Shown one piece after another: positions 12,801-23,566 of a DNA stretch of 64,000 bases. The notes under the pieces are model-generated. The model did no database searches and had not been told where the DNA came from. It worked only from the letters and a program-made list of their open reading frames with translations. The translations under genes and the position numbers were made by a program. The DNA comes from Ailanthus altissimus (Eukaryota; Streptophyta; Magnoliopsida; Sapindales; Simaroubaceae), in NCBI GenBank assembly GCA_946807835.1, contig OX327695.1:25774501-25838500 (forward strand). The letters are read 5' to 3'. Positions within the stretch are counted from its first letter, which is position 1, and every line of letters starts with the position of its first letter.

Positions 12801-13115
12801 ATAAAATATGAATATTATACATATATATATAAATATTTATTCTTCTCGGTGTTGGATAAGTGGTTACTATAATATGTCCCCATGGGCCTAACGTACACGA
12901 GGTCATGTGTCTCCTAACGAAGGTAGATTATAACACTCGAGATCTAAGATTCCTAAGGCCACAGATAGCATGGCCAAGATAGATGAGGTGTAGAGCTCAT
13001 TCTCAAGCAGTATGAAGTCCTTTGAGGAGGTCGAATAACAAAATTGTGCAAGCCTAGGTCTAAAGTGGATAATATCATACTGTATGAGAGTGAGTCCTTA
13101 CATTAGTCTTAGCAA
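9873..13115. mobile_element. Old LTR-retrotransposon-like repeat region
   Basis: Two diverged direct copies of a block of about 200 bases bound this region, at about 9875-10110 and 12925-13110. Both hold GATCTAAGAT, ACAGATAG/ATAGATAG, AAGATGGATGAGGTG-like sequence, and both end with GAGAGTGGGTC/GAGAGTGAGTC plus CATTACA/CTTACA. Inside, at 10227, is a TGTCACGCCCC start, typical of some plant gypsy LTRs, followed by more than 2 kb of AT-rich sequence ending in a pyrimidine-rich block (12480-12570). No gag or pol frame survives. I read it as a nested remnant, but family and ends are uncertain. Confidence 0.35.
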
Positions 13116-14597
13116 ATCGTGATTTTAGTAAAAACTCGTATAAGCATGCAAGTATTCAATTAGGACTAAGTACTAAACAGACTCACGAGAACCTGTAATA
13201 GATATCTCGTAAAATCGTCAATTGATGGCCTTCTCAAGTTCTGTAGTATTTGTCCTTCTTTGACCTAAGTGCCATAGTGGGCTTATGAGCGATCCCTCAT
13301 ACTTTGATTTTACACATGTTAGCTTATATGGGCAGGTTGTATATCTTGATGCTTCGAGATTGTATTTTAAAAGTCTTATGGCTATAAGCATTACCCCAGA
13401 AAAGAGTTTTCATAAAGAAAAACAATATTGCAAAGAAGTTTGCAGATATTATTTATCGAAATACAAATATGAGAAATAAGTTTATAGTCGAACAAATAGA
13501 GATTTGACGGTGAAGATCTATATCTCTACTTTTCTAGGATATAGGTGATGGAGAGAATATAGGAATATGATTTACCTCAACTTGTATGGTTTAACGTGCT
13601 ATTTTGTAATATCCATAACATGTGAGCGGGAAAGTGTTCACGAACTTATGAAAATATTCCATAAGATAAATATGTGTGAATCTAGAGAGAGTCTTATAAT
13701 ATGAAGTGTATTTGTTGAGTATTAGGGTAATAGTAGAGTTAGATCCAGAAAGTTTTTGAACAAGTATAATTTATTTTTAGCACCTTTTGGAAAGAACACA
13801 TGTCAAATTTTAATTGTTAGAATTTGACACATATCATTAAGCCATAAGAATTAATTGCCATTTTGCATTATTTTATTTAGCTTAAAAATTAAGCTTTCCC
13901 TAATTTTTTGACAAGTATGAGATACTTGTCTTACATAAAAGTTAAGTTTTACTTAAACCATATACAAGTATTGGACACTTGTCAAGATTTTGTTTAATTC
14001 ATGGACAAGTGTCTATTTCAAAGCAAAAACTAATTTCTAATGCATAATGGTTATGAAAAAATAAGATTGAAAGAATGAGGTTCGACCGTTGTCTATTTTG
14101 AAAAAATGAATTGGCTTTGGTTTTGGAAAAGAACGATGAGAGAGTGTGAGACCAAAATTGCTTAAAGATTTTAAGCTCCACAACACCAAATCCTACATAA
14201 ATCTCAACCTACCACTTTAAAGTTCTAAGCCCATCGTAGTCAGAACTTAGAATTGTTCGCAGAAATGCTTTAAGGTGAGACTTTGCATTCTAGTTATCTA
14301 ACATCATCGATGATTCTTCAAAGGTATATCTAATATTACTAAGATAGAATTGCTTGAATATTATGGTTTGAAATATATTCTATGTTTCTGCTATATTTTG
14401 TGTGTGACATACATTTGCATTTCACTAACCACATACACTTTCTCATACACCCTTACAATTTCACATATAAGTTGCAGAGCAAATAACTTTTTTAAATAAC
14501 AAAATATATGATTTGGCCACATAGATGCATGATGAAAATATATAAAATATTTTAAAATGTCTCTAACATATATGAACTATGTAATAGTGTATAAAAT
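13116..14597. other. Intergenic, no gene recognised
   Basis: Short frames occur (for example 13285-13479) but none resembles a known protein or continues through splice-like signals. Short recurring words such as GACAAGTGTC/GACACTTGTC between 13910 and 14010 suggest a decayed inverted or dispersed repeat. Confidence 0.5.
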
Positions 14598-15517
14598 CTA
14601 AAATCGTGTTCTAATTTCAAACTGATAGGACACATCCCAAACTTTCCTAAAAAATCGAGGCAGATCGTGTGATGATATAAGACTAACATATTTTATACTA
14701 ATTATTTCTAATGTAATGAGGTTATGTATCTCAACAAAAATGTATACATGTACATAAATATACAAAATATAATAACTCATACAACTATGCGTGTCGTAAG
14801 CCAACCTTAGAATATAAAGATGTATCACACTATACGAATTCCTGCAACAACCTAAAATATTAGGAGAAAAAGAGAAAAAATGGTGAGCTTGTGACTCAGT
14901 GAGTGAACATAATATGAAAATATTATATACTTTATATATACTGTAAATAATAGCTTCTTAATAATAATCTAATAATAAATAATACTATATGTAATGTATA
15001 TGTACGAATCTGTAATATAAAATAATCATGAAACTATTTACTGAGAAATTATAAAACTTGTCTTGAAAATCTCGAAGTATAAACTATCATCAAATCTGTA
15101 CTAAAACTAAATATACATAACATAGTACTGAGAATATAATGTATACTGCATTGATACTGAATATTATTTTAAACTTGTACTTGGAGAAAAATTGGTCTAA
15201 TATGACAGAGTAACTTACGCACAGGTAGAGTAGGGGATCTAACCTGATCTAACTCAACAAAATTACTACATCGTTTATACAGAGCAAACTAAAATGATCT
15301 AACGCACATACATAGCAAACTATACTAAAAGGAAGGATACATATCTGACATTTAAAAACTACTAATGTGTAATATCATAGAAGAATAATTATTCTGAATT
15401 AAATATTTATGTACTTAAAGTAATAATAAAGTAAGCTATAATAAGTTTTAAAAGCATTTATAAATATAGCTAATAACATGTAATTAAATCATAAACAACT
15501 ATAATATATATATATAT

Positions 15518-15555
<38 letters not shown>

Positions 15556-15890
15556 GTATCCACTCATAAAAGTGTGTTAATTTTGAATTGAGTCTGAATT
15601 TTAGTATCTATCAGTTGTTGGTATGATTCTTAAATCATAAGGTAATAAAATATATTATTAGAACTGGTACGTAATATAAATATTGAAACATAAAACTGTA
15701 AATTTCTCTTTATTTCTTTCCTTTCTCTCTCTCTTTTTCCTTTCTTTTCATTTTGGTTTCTTTCTTCTTTTTTTTCTTTTTCTATTTTTTTTCCTTAGCC
15801 TCTCCTTCTCTCTCTTATGACTTCCAATAGGAGAAGTCACCTCTTGCCCCTTACGAATATTTAAACTTGTTCCTCCCCCCAAAATTGATA
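14598..15890. mobile_element. LTR-like repeat remnant with microsatellite
   Basis: The layout resembles the region at 10.2-12.6 kb: a segment with GTGACTCAGTGAGTGAAC near 14890, long AT-rich sequence, then a pyrimidine-rich tract (15710-15820). The resemblance is in order and composition rather than close identity. No coding remains were found. Confidence 0.3.
15503..15552. repeat. AT then GA microsatellite
   Basis: An alternating AT run (15503-15518) is followed by 16 uninterrupted GA units (15521-15552). Simple repeats of this length are usually length-polymorphic. Confidence 0.95.
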
Positions 15891-15892
15891 GT

Positions 15893-17233
15893 TGATAGGG
15901 GCGAAAAAGCACTAGTATGATTTATACCTAACTTTGTATTTTGCTCTAAATTATAAATATTTGGCTATTTAATTGTGATTTTTGATCATAAATAGATGCA
16001 CAATGAAAAATATGACGCATAGAAATAAACGAGAGGCGAATCGGACGTAAAACGAATAAGTTACGCTCAAAATACAAAAGGGGCACCAGCGATTGAGCGC
16101 CGCGGCGCCCAGGTCAGTAGCTGAGCGCCGCGGCGCTCATGGCAGTGAACAGTGGTATAGAAACAATATTTTGGCTACAGTACCCCGTAAACATTATTTT
16201 TCTACAGTAACTCGTGAACAGTATTTTGGAGATAAAAACCTATAAATAGAAAGCCAGAAATCCTAAGAGAAGAAAAAATGAGAGAAAAATAGAGAAAAGA
16301 GGCAAAAACTTAGGGAGAGAATTCACAACACAAAATCAAATATCAAAGCCAAAGAATGAAGAACCAAGATCAAGATTCAAGCTTTAAGTCAAGATTGATG
16401 GAGAAGCACATCAATGAGTCACTTTGATTAGTTTTTCTTCTCTTTCTTTATCATTGTGTTCTTGTTCTTGTTGATCTTTATGAATTTGTTTGATATTTTT
16501 GGTTTTGTGATGGGTTAATTTTTTCATCTATGGTTAGACTATGTGAATCTAGTATGGATTTGGATTGTGTTAATTTTAGTTTATAAACTTGATAAATTCA
16601 ATTGATTCATTATATCTTGTGTTTAATATTTTCATTATACCTAATCAATATTTTGAATGATTGAGGAACCATGATAAACTCGACGGAGGAATTCATGTGT
16701 TTAGCCTATGGTAGTTTGATACATAATTATAGGGTAACAACTATGAGTTTCATTTAGGATAGACATATACCTAGGTGGCACGTATGGTCTAATTTAGACT
16801 TGATCTTAATGAATTACATTCTGATTTGATTACCATAGACTTATAGGTGATTATTAGAATGCGTAATATAGTCACTTGACCATCGACAGAGGCTTGTGAT
16901 GAGATTAGTGTCTAAGTCAATCAATTGATATTAAAGGATTAACTAAGTGGTTAATGAATCTAATGAAATACTAGGGGATGAGTCAAAACCCTAGATTATC
17001 TTTATTTATGAATTCTACTCTTTGTTTTTGTTTAATTAATTGAGATAATTAGATTAGTTAAATAAATTCTAGATTTTAGTTTTCTGAATAAAAGTTAAGT
17101 ATGTACAATTTTAGTACTTGATTTATAGAATTAGATTGTATAGTCCTTGTGGGATCGATATCTGGACTTAAAATCTAAATTACTTGATACGATAGCGTGT
17201 ATTTGCACTTAGCTACTATAGCAACATACATCA
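15893..17233 (+). mobile_element. Solo LTR, Ty3/gypsy-like
   Basis: Starts TGATAGGGGCGAAAAAGCAC and ends TACATCA. Flanking 5-mers ATAGT (15888-15892) and ATAGC (17234-17238) match at four of five bases, consistent with a retrotransposon target duplication. Inside are paired GC-rich words GAGCGCCGCGGCGC (16097-16135), a strong TATA box TATAAATAGA at 16241-16250 and, near the 3' end, GTCCTTGTGGGATCGATA, a motif common at the ends of plant gypsy LTRs. No internal domain or second LTR adjoins it, so it is a solo LTR about 1.34 kb long. Confidence 0.6.
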
Positions 17234-17238
17234 ATAGC

Positions 17239-18385
17239 TAAAAAAAAAGAGCTTAGCCTAGGTAGGTCAGAGATCGTGACAAACAGCCTAAGCCCACTAA
17301 AGGGTTATACATACCATGGGATATTCTCAATACCCATCCTATTGCTATCTAAACAACATAACTTTTCCCACAATAGGTCAGGACACCCCAAGCAAAAATA
17401 ATATAGTTTTCAACTTTGACAAGTTAAAGTTACAAAGTGAGGGACTTTTGTTCCTCCCAAGGTCCGATCCAAGATAAAAACCCAAATCCAAGTAGGCCAA
17501 AGGTTAAGGGTACGTTGATCCTCACCTTGAGGTACAAAACCCTAACCTAGAATAGGGCTAAGGCCTAAACCTAGCCCATACCAATCACATATGCACATGT
17601 ACGCCTTTGCAAGTAAGAACCTGCTCAAAATCAAGGTATAAATCCTGAGGAGGTTGCTCTTGTCTTCCTAAATGCTCTAGACCTCGCGTAACTTAAAGGC
17701 TCGCATTAATGCTTAAATTTCGACTTAAGGGATTCCTATTAATCATCATCCAAGCAAAAGAAGGCTTAGAAATCTCAATATGAGAATCAATCCCATCAAC
17801 TTCAAGCCGTCACAAATTATGATGAAAATGAAATTTATATTTCTTGTTCAAATTTTTCGAGATGAAACAGTGATGAGTATATTTTATATCTATTATTTTA
17901 ATTTTTTAGACTTGGTAAAAAAAATTATTTGATAAATGTACATATTCATGAAAGAATATTGCAAAAATAATTATCTAAAAATAATTTGCGTAAGTTCTTT
18001 ATCAAACATACCTAAATTCCAAACTAATACATCAATTTCAAATTTATGGATTTTTTTCAAATTTAATTTAATTTACAATAGGCTGGATTATAGAATTTTA
18101 AAACCCAAAACTAAATTAAAATTTGATCAAATAAGTTGATATCTAATCACATTTTATGTCAAATTGATTGAATTTCAATCTACATTTTGTTACACATTTT
18201 ACACACATTGTTTCTTTTAAAAAAATTTAGAAAAACATGGTAATCATTTTGGCTAGCATGATGCTTAGATTTTCTTTACAAGCTAGCAATTCGAATTTGT
18301 TAAATTAAGTTGTAACGTGTAGATCGAAGTCAAGTAAAAGTCGATGAATTTGGGTGGGTTGTTTCACTTGGATTTGAATGGAATT
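17239..18385. other. Intergenic, no gene recognised
   Basis: The first 600 bases are moderately GC-containing and may be decayed retroelement DNA, but I could not assign them. The remainder is AT-rich with no supported frame. Confidence 0.5.
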
Positions 18386-18387
18386 TG

Positions 18388-18532
18388 AACAGAAGATTCC
18401 ATTTACTTGTGCAAGAAGCATATATATTGAAAATATAAACATCACGTGTCACAGAAGATTCCATTTAACTTACTTGTGCAAGAAGGGTCACAGAAGATTC
18501 CCTTAACTTACTTGTGCAAGAAGCATAAATAT
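18388..18532 (+). promoter_or_regulatory. Tripled promoter repeat upstream of F-box gene 2
   Basis: Three copies of a unit beginning ACAGAAGATTCC (the first as AACAGAAGATTCC) and ending ACTTGTGCAAGAAG stand at about 18388, 18451 and 18489. The second and third are preceded by GTCAC. The array lies 180-330 bases upstream of the probable TATA box of F-box gene 2, so it is part of that promoter. Whether the repeats bind a factor is not known. Confidence 0.7.
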
Positions 18533-18623
18533 TAGAAGGTAAAACCTCAGTAGCCTTTACACGAAGAAATCAAAATATTCACACACTACATGTCACTAAC
18601 TCAATGCAGAAGTGCCACGTGTC
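18443..18623 (+). promoter_or_regulatory. Two G-box/ABRE-type elements (CACGTGTC)
   Basis: CACGTGTC occurs at 18443-18450 and again at 18616-18623. This is the core of bZIP/bHLH-bound G-boxes and of ABA-response elements in plants. Two copies within 180 bases, 60-240 bases upstream of the TATA box at 18682, suggest stress- or ABA-linked control of F-box gene 2. Sequence match only. Confidence 0.55.
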
Positions 18624-18681
18624 ATCACACTTCAACTCCCGAGTAGAATGTGTAGGTAGTTACATTTCGCAACTGCGTCTC

Positions 18682-18689
18682 CTATATAG
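18682..18689 (+). promoter_or_regulatory. Probable TATA box of F-box gene 2
   Basis: CTATATAG stands in a GC-richer stretch, 1.4 kb before the ATG. The implied transcription start is near 18715. The long leader (18715-20119) would contain an intron ending at the acceptor GATTGTAG (to 20113), six bases before the ATG. The donor could not be chosen with confidence. Confidence 0.45.
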
Positions 18690-18784
18690 TAATAGTATAA
18701 CACGCAGAGACTCGTTCTCTGTATATCATCTCTCCGACAAGTCACTTTTCCTCTCAAATTTTAATAATATCGTTTTCTGGTTTT

Positions 18785-18872
18785 TGAAAGTTCATTATTT
18801 TGACGTTCTCAACAAAAAAAAAAGTTCATTATTTTGACGTTCTCAACAAAAAAAAAAGTTCATTATTTTGAC
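18785..18872. repeat. Tandem 35-bp repeat in the F-box gene 2 leader
   Basis: AAGTTCATTATTTTGACGTT, then CTCAACAAAAAAAAA, occurs twice in perfect succession, followed by a third copy broken after TTATTTTGAC. The near identity of the units indicates recent expansion. It lies just downstream of the predicted transcription start, so it is probably transcribed. Confidence 0.9.
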
Positions 18873-20119
18873 TTTCCGGGGTTTCCACGTTCGCTGCTTC
18901 CCCGCATTTTCACCTTCTTGACGCGTATCTTCTGGGTAGTGGGTAATTTTCTTAAAGAGACTTCAAGCTTTATTGAATTTTTATTGCATTATTGGTACAT
19001 ATTGGTTCTTGGCTTTGTTTGAGAGTAGTTTGTTCTTGTGTGTCATTTATGGTTCTTCTTGTTTTCGTGTCAACGTTGGTTTGGGAAGCAAACCGATGAG
19101 ATTTCAGGGGAACAAAAATATGAATTCTTGAATTTCTATTTTCCTTTTTTCAGGGATTAGTTTCTTGTTTGTATTGTGTTTGGTTTCTGAGAAAACAGAA
19201 GAGAAAAGCAAAGAAAAAGGGGGTCAGAAAGAATTTGATAATATTATTCTTTTGGTGGGTTTTTAGTAGATTGTGTTTCTTAGTTGAATCTGTTACATTT
19301 AGATTTGCTTTCCTTTCTTTGATGCCATTTTTCTTATTTTCTTTTCGCTGACTTGTGTGCTAAGTAATCTATGATTGATTTAAGTTGCTTTCCGATCTTG
19401 AAGTGTCACAAAACAATTGTGAAATCTTTGAACTTCTCTTCAAAAGAAAATTATTCCATTCTGTAAACAAATTAAACTTCTCTTGGTATCTCCAATAACC
19501 CATATTTCATAGTTTTTCTCTTTTAGGGTTAGAAAATGACCCTTTCTTGATAGCTGATTTAAATTGATTTCATCAAATGCAGACTGCAATGGTGATTCTT
19601 TGTTTTTTTTTTTTGGGCGCTATTTTGCCTTTTTTTTTACTTGTGTGGCTAGTAATCTTTAGTTGAACTAAGTTGCTCTTCGGATCATGAGCTGACCCAA
19701 AAAATTGGAAATCCCTTTGATTCTTTTGAATTTCTCTTCCAACTCATAAGCAATCGATAAGCAAAACAAACTCCATAGTTATCTGCTTTTAAGGGCTTAG
19801 GGTTAGAAAAAGGAAGTTTTCTTTGAATTATTATTATTATTTTAAAGCTTGTTGGTCAGACAACTGGGATTGATATATTGCCATTTTGTTTTTGGTAAAT
19901 GGGTGTTCAAAAAACATGAAACAGGATATTTTTCAATATTTGCCACTGATAATCAATACTTTGTATGTTTTTTTGGAGTCATGTTGAATTTTCTTTCATT
20001 TTTAAATAGATGCTATATCGATTGATTGATGTTAGCCTTGTGTGTGGATGCGATCTTACAATCTGAAATTGCTAGTAAATTTCTCACATAAGTTCAATTT
20101 TGTGTGATTGTAGGTAATA

Positions 20120-21721
20120 ATGGTGAATTTAGAGCATAACAACCTGGAAGAAGAATCAGTCGATGACAACTTACATTTGGATATTGAAGATCTTCTACCT
20201 CTGAAAAGAAACCTGGAGAGCATTTCTGATGCGGTATGTTATAGTTAATTTTTGTTTTAGTTTCTCTATTCTCTCTCTTTTTCTTTTCCTTTTTTATTTA
20301 TTTATAATTTCATGAGATTCAAACGTGTGAATGATGATGATTAGGGGAAGATTTACATTGCGCTTATGTTTTTATACATGATGCACTATCAAACATCCAT
20401 CTAAATATATTTAGGATATGATATATGATTAGTGATTTGTGATACTTTTCTAGAGAGGCCTGCTTTTTGAAAGAACTCGGATTTATTGTTTCTGTAACTA
20501 GGTGAATGTAAACATAATATAAAAGGTTTGAAATAGTATAATTTGCTGGCACACATGGTAAATACTCGAAGCATTAGAGCACATTTCCAATTTATTCTGA
20601 TAAGCCTCTTTAATAATTTCTGATTTCAGAGTCCAAGTCTTCAGAAATATGTTAAATTTCCTCGTCCCATAAAGCCGAAGGAGGACATACGCCTAGTTGA
20701 TATCATAGAGGAGCATGTTCTTCCCTTCCTCTCAGCGAAATCACTCTGCAGGTTCAGAGCTGTTTGTAAAAGATGGAATCAGTGGATAAGCAATCCTTTT
20801 CTGGCTCACAAACAAACTACACACTTCAAAGACATCTCTGGTCTTCTTTGTCAATCTCCTGGCTCAGATCCCTCCTTCATCTCCTTCAATCAGAACGCTT
20901 ATGGCATTCCCAGCCCCTCCTTCAAATTTTTGCCTGAAAATGTTAGAATCAGAACCACATGCAATGGGTTGGTCTGCTGCCAAAGCCAACTTGAGGGGAA
21001 TTTTGGAGACCGTGGCTATTACATTTGCAACCCTGTGACTATGAAATGGAAATTGCTTCCCCAGCCAAACTTGATCCATGGACCTGAAACAGCAGTAGCA
21101 CTTGCCTTTGAACCTGCTACACTCAATTTTGCTGCAAGTTATGAGCTTGTTTGTGTTGTTCCTGTCACTGAAAATGATGTTTCAATTCTCTATTTTGAGA
21201 TTTACTCTTCCAGGTCAAGCACTTGGAGGATTTCTGAGACAATATGCTGTGAGCCAGCTGTTTTGAAACTGAGTAGTAACGGGTTCTACATGAAGGGTTT
21301 TCTCTACTGGAAGGCAATATCTGGTACACTTCTTGCTTTTGATCTGAAGGATGAGCAGTATGGAATTCTGCCACTCCCTGCCAGCAGTAGAGAAGATGGT
21401 GCTTTAACACAGATGCATGGAGAATTGTGTTACCTGCTTCCTCAAAGACAAGGTGGAGGATGCATAATCGGTGTATATGGGAACCTGGATATGAGCCTGA
21501 AGTATGTTATTCCAATTAAACCTGAAATTGTTGGGGAAACATTTCCACGTTGTCAGGTTTTAACATGCATTAACGATGACATGTTGATCATTCTGCTCCC
21601 GTGTAAGGTGATAGCTTATCATATAAAAGCAGAGCAGGTGGAATTGTTAGGTGAGGTGAGCGCTAAGGGATTTGAAAATTGCCTGCCTTACATAAACAAC
21701 CTTGTAGATGTGAAGGAGTAG
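20120..21721 (+). CDS. F-box protein with FBA-type C-terminal region (gene 2)
   Basis: Two coding exons, 20120-20233 and 20630-21721 (GT-AG, phase 0), give 401 residues. Exon 1 encodes a 38-residue acidic N-terminus absent from gene 1. The F-box spans about residues 57-95 (DIIEEHVLPFLSAKSLCRF, then AVCKRW), followed by a C-terminal region with CNGLVCCQ, YYICNPVTMKW and FEIYSSRSSTW, the landmarks of plant FBA-type F-box proteins. The role is likely SCF substrate recruitment, target unknown. It is clearly related to gene 1 (compare PSFKFLPENV with PSLNFLPEAV) but diverged throughout, so the duplication is not recent. Its promoter has two CACGTGTC elements and a tripled repeat. Reading frame and splice sites are intact. 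The 3' untranslated region ends before the MULE insertion at 22450. Confidence 0.92.
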
Positions 21722-22440
21722 CTTTCTTGCAGGAGCCAGATTTGTCCCTGTGCCATCCCACTTACAAACTAAATGGATGATAATTGGAATTTTGATGTTG
21801 AAACCAAATGGTGGTTTGAAGTTTAGATGTTCAACTCGTGTTCCAAGTAAATGACTCTTGGAAGCTTCAATTTTGATATTGTCTTTGTTTAGGCCTAGTG
21901 ATCTTGAGATATTTTGATTTCTGAAAATTTAATTTCAGAACTAGAGAATACTTTTGATTTTTTTTGTTTTGAGCTTTGGATATAGACCTCCCTTGACTCA
22001 GAACTGTAAGGGATTTTCAACTTTGATGATCTGTCTAAATTCTTGTGTTTGTGAACTATAATTGAGATGCCGTAAATGGTTTATACTGGTTTCTTCTTTT
22101 CTGCAGTACAATTGCAGTCATCTCTGATTGAATTTTCTTTATATGATTATTTAGTGATGGCTTTGGAATATTATGTGTTCTAGTTTAATGAAGATAAAAT
22201 CACTGTTATAGGAATGTAATAGCAAAAGCATATCTTGTTGCCTTGAGTTAAACCCACTTTCTGTGAGAGAACTAAAATGCAAAGTGCAAACTGCATATAT
22301 GAAATAAATTGGTTTTATGATCACTGGCTTTGTTTTGTTTTTTTTTTAATTTTCTTTTTGATTTAATGATATAATTTAATTTAAGAATGGTCCTACGTTT
22401 ATAAAGTTGGGAGGCTACTGTATCTCATATCAACAAGCAA

Positions 22441-22449
22441 TAATTAATA
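22441..22449. repeat. Left target-site duplication of the ULP1-carrying MULE
   Basis: TAATTAATA here is repeated exactly at 30441-30449. Nine bases is the usual MULE duplication length. It is A/T-rich, so chance identity is possible, but it falls exactly where the terminal similarity of the element ends. Confidence 0.65.
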
Positions 22450-23199
22450 GAATTTTTTTTCGAGTTAATCATTAATTTAATATTTTTTTTTAATCAAAGT
22501 CAAATATTTTAAATTATACTAACCAAATATACATTATGTTTATTATTTTATCCTCATTATAATTTTAATAACTTTTGTTGTTATTTAATTTTTTATTTTT
22601 TTATATAAATTACTTAAGAATATAGATTTTTAAATAATTAAATTTTGAATTAATTATAAAAAGATATTATTTATAATAATAATAAAAATAATAAAAACAA
22701 AAGAAATGATCGCTGGGCGCGCGCCCAGGTGTGCGCCCAGTGACCACATGCTCGCTGAGCGCACGCCTGGGCGCACGCCCAACAACTATTTTTTTTTTCT
22801 GTTTTTATTATTTATTAAATTTATTTAAAAATAAAATAAATAATTATATATTAAATATTACTTATATATAAATATATATAAATCATCCTAATTTTATATC
22901 TTTTTTAAATTATTATCCCTCACAATATCATCTCTCGTTTTATTCTAAAATCTTAGATCTGTAGCGTTTTATTCTCAAAACTTATATCATTGCTCATTTC
23001 ATATTTCTGTGAAGATCCAAAGATTTAGATCGAAAAAAAATAGTTGAAGTTAAAAACGAGTAAGTTTTTGTTTATTTTAATTAATAGTATTATTTATATT
23101 TATTGAAATAAATGTAATAAATGAAAAGTAATGAATAGAAGATTAAACTCGATTATTGAGACAGTGCTTGCACATATAGCTGTTATGACTGAGTTGTGG

Positions 23200-23330
23200 C
23201 TACGCGTGGTTGCATATGTAGTTGTTGCTGGCCGTCGATTGGTGTGCGTCTGCGCGTGGCTGCACATGTAGTTGTTGTTGACCGTCGTCTTGTGCATACA
23301 CTAGTCGTAACAAGGTGCTCATGTATAACA
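23200..23330. repeat. Internal short tandem repeats before the transposase
   Basis: Two units of about 55 bases, each with GCGTGG-TGCA-ATGTAGTTGTTG-TG-CCGTCG, occur at about 23203 and 23258. A separate AACAAGGTGCTCATG is repeated at 23309 and 23353. All lie in the 5' region of the MULE; coding is not supported. Confidence 0.6.
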
Positions 23331-23566
23331 GTCATGATGAGCACCGATTGTAACAAGGTGCTCATGCGCACCACCGCAATACTGTAACACCACCACCAAA
23401 TAGCTCTCGTTTTTTTTGAACTTGCATATTATATTTATTTTATATATTTAAAATAAAAATATATTATATATATATAAATAGTTATATATTCAATTATATT
23501 TTTTTAATTTAATTTATATATAATTAAATTGAAATTATGTTATATTTTTTTCAAGTGACGTTGATT

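Noticed and set aside
22712..22784. Possible structured RNA or CRISPR-like repeat cluster
   Set aside because: GCGCGCCCAGG/GCGCACGCCC words are inverted and irregular, without spacers; they belong to the MULE GC island.
23196..23387. Overlapping frames on both strands in the MULE 5' region
   Set aside because: They arise from the GC-containing tandem repeats; no domain is recognisable.
23537..23566. Earlier in-frame ATG for the MULE transposase
   Set aside because: The ten extra residues are hydrophobic and come from A/T-rich sequence; the ATG at 23567 fits the family start better. The gene is dead either way.
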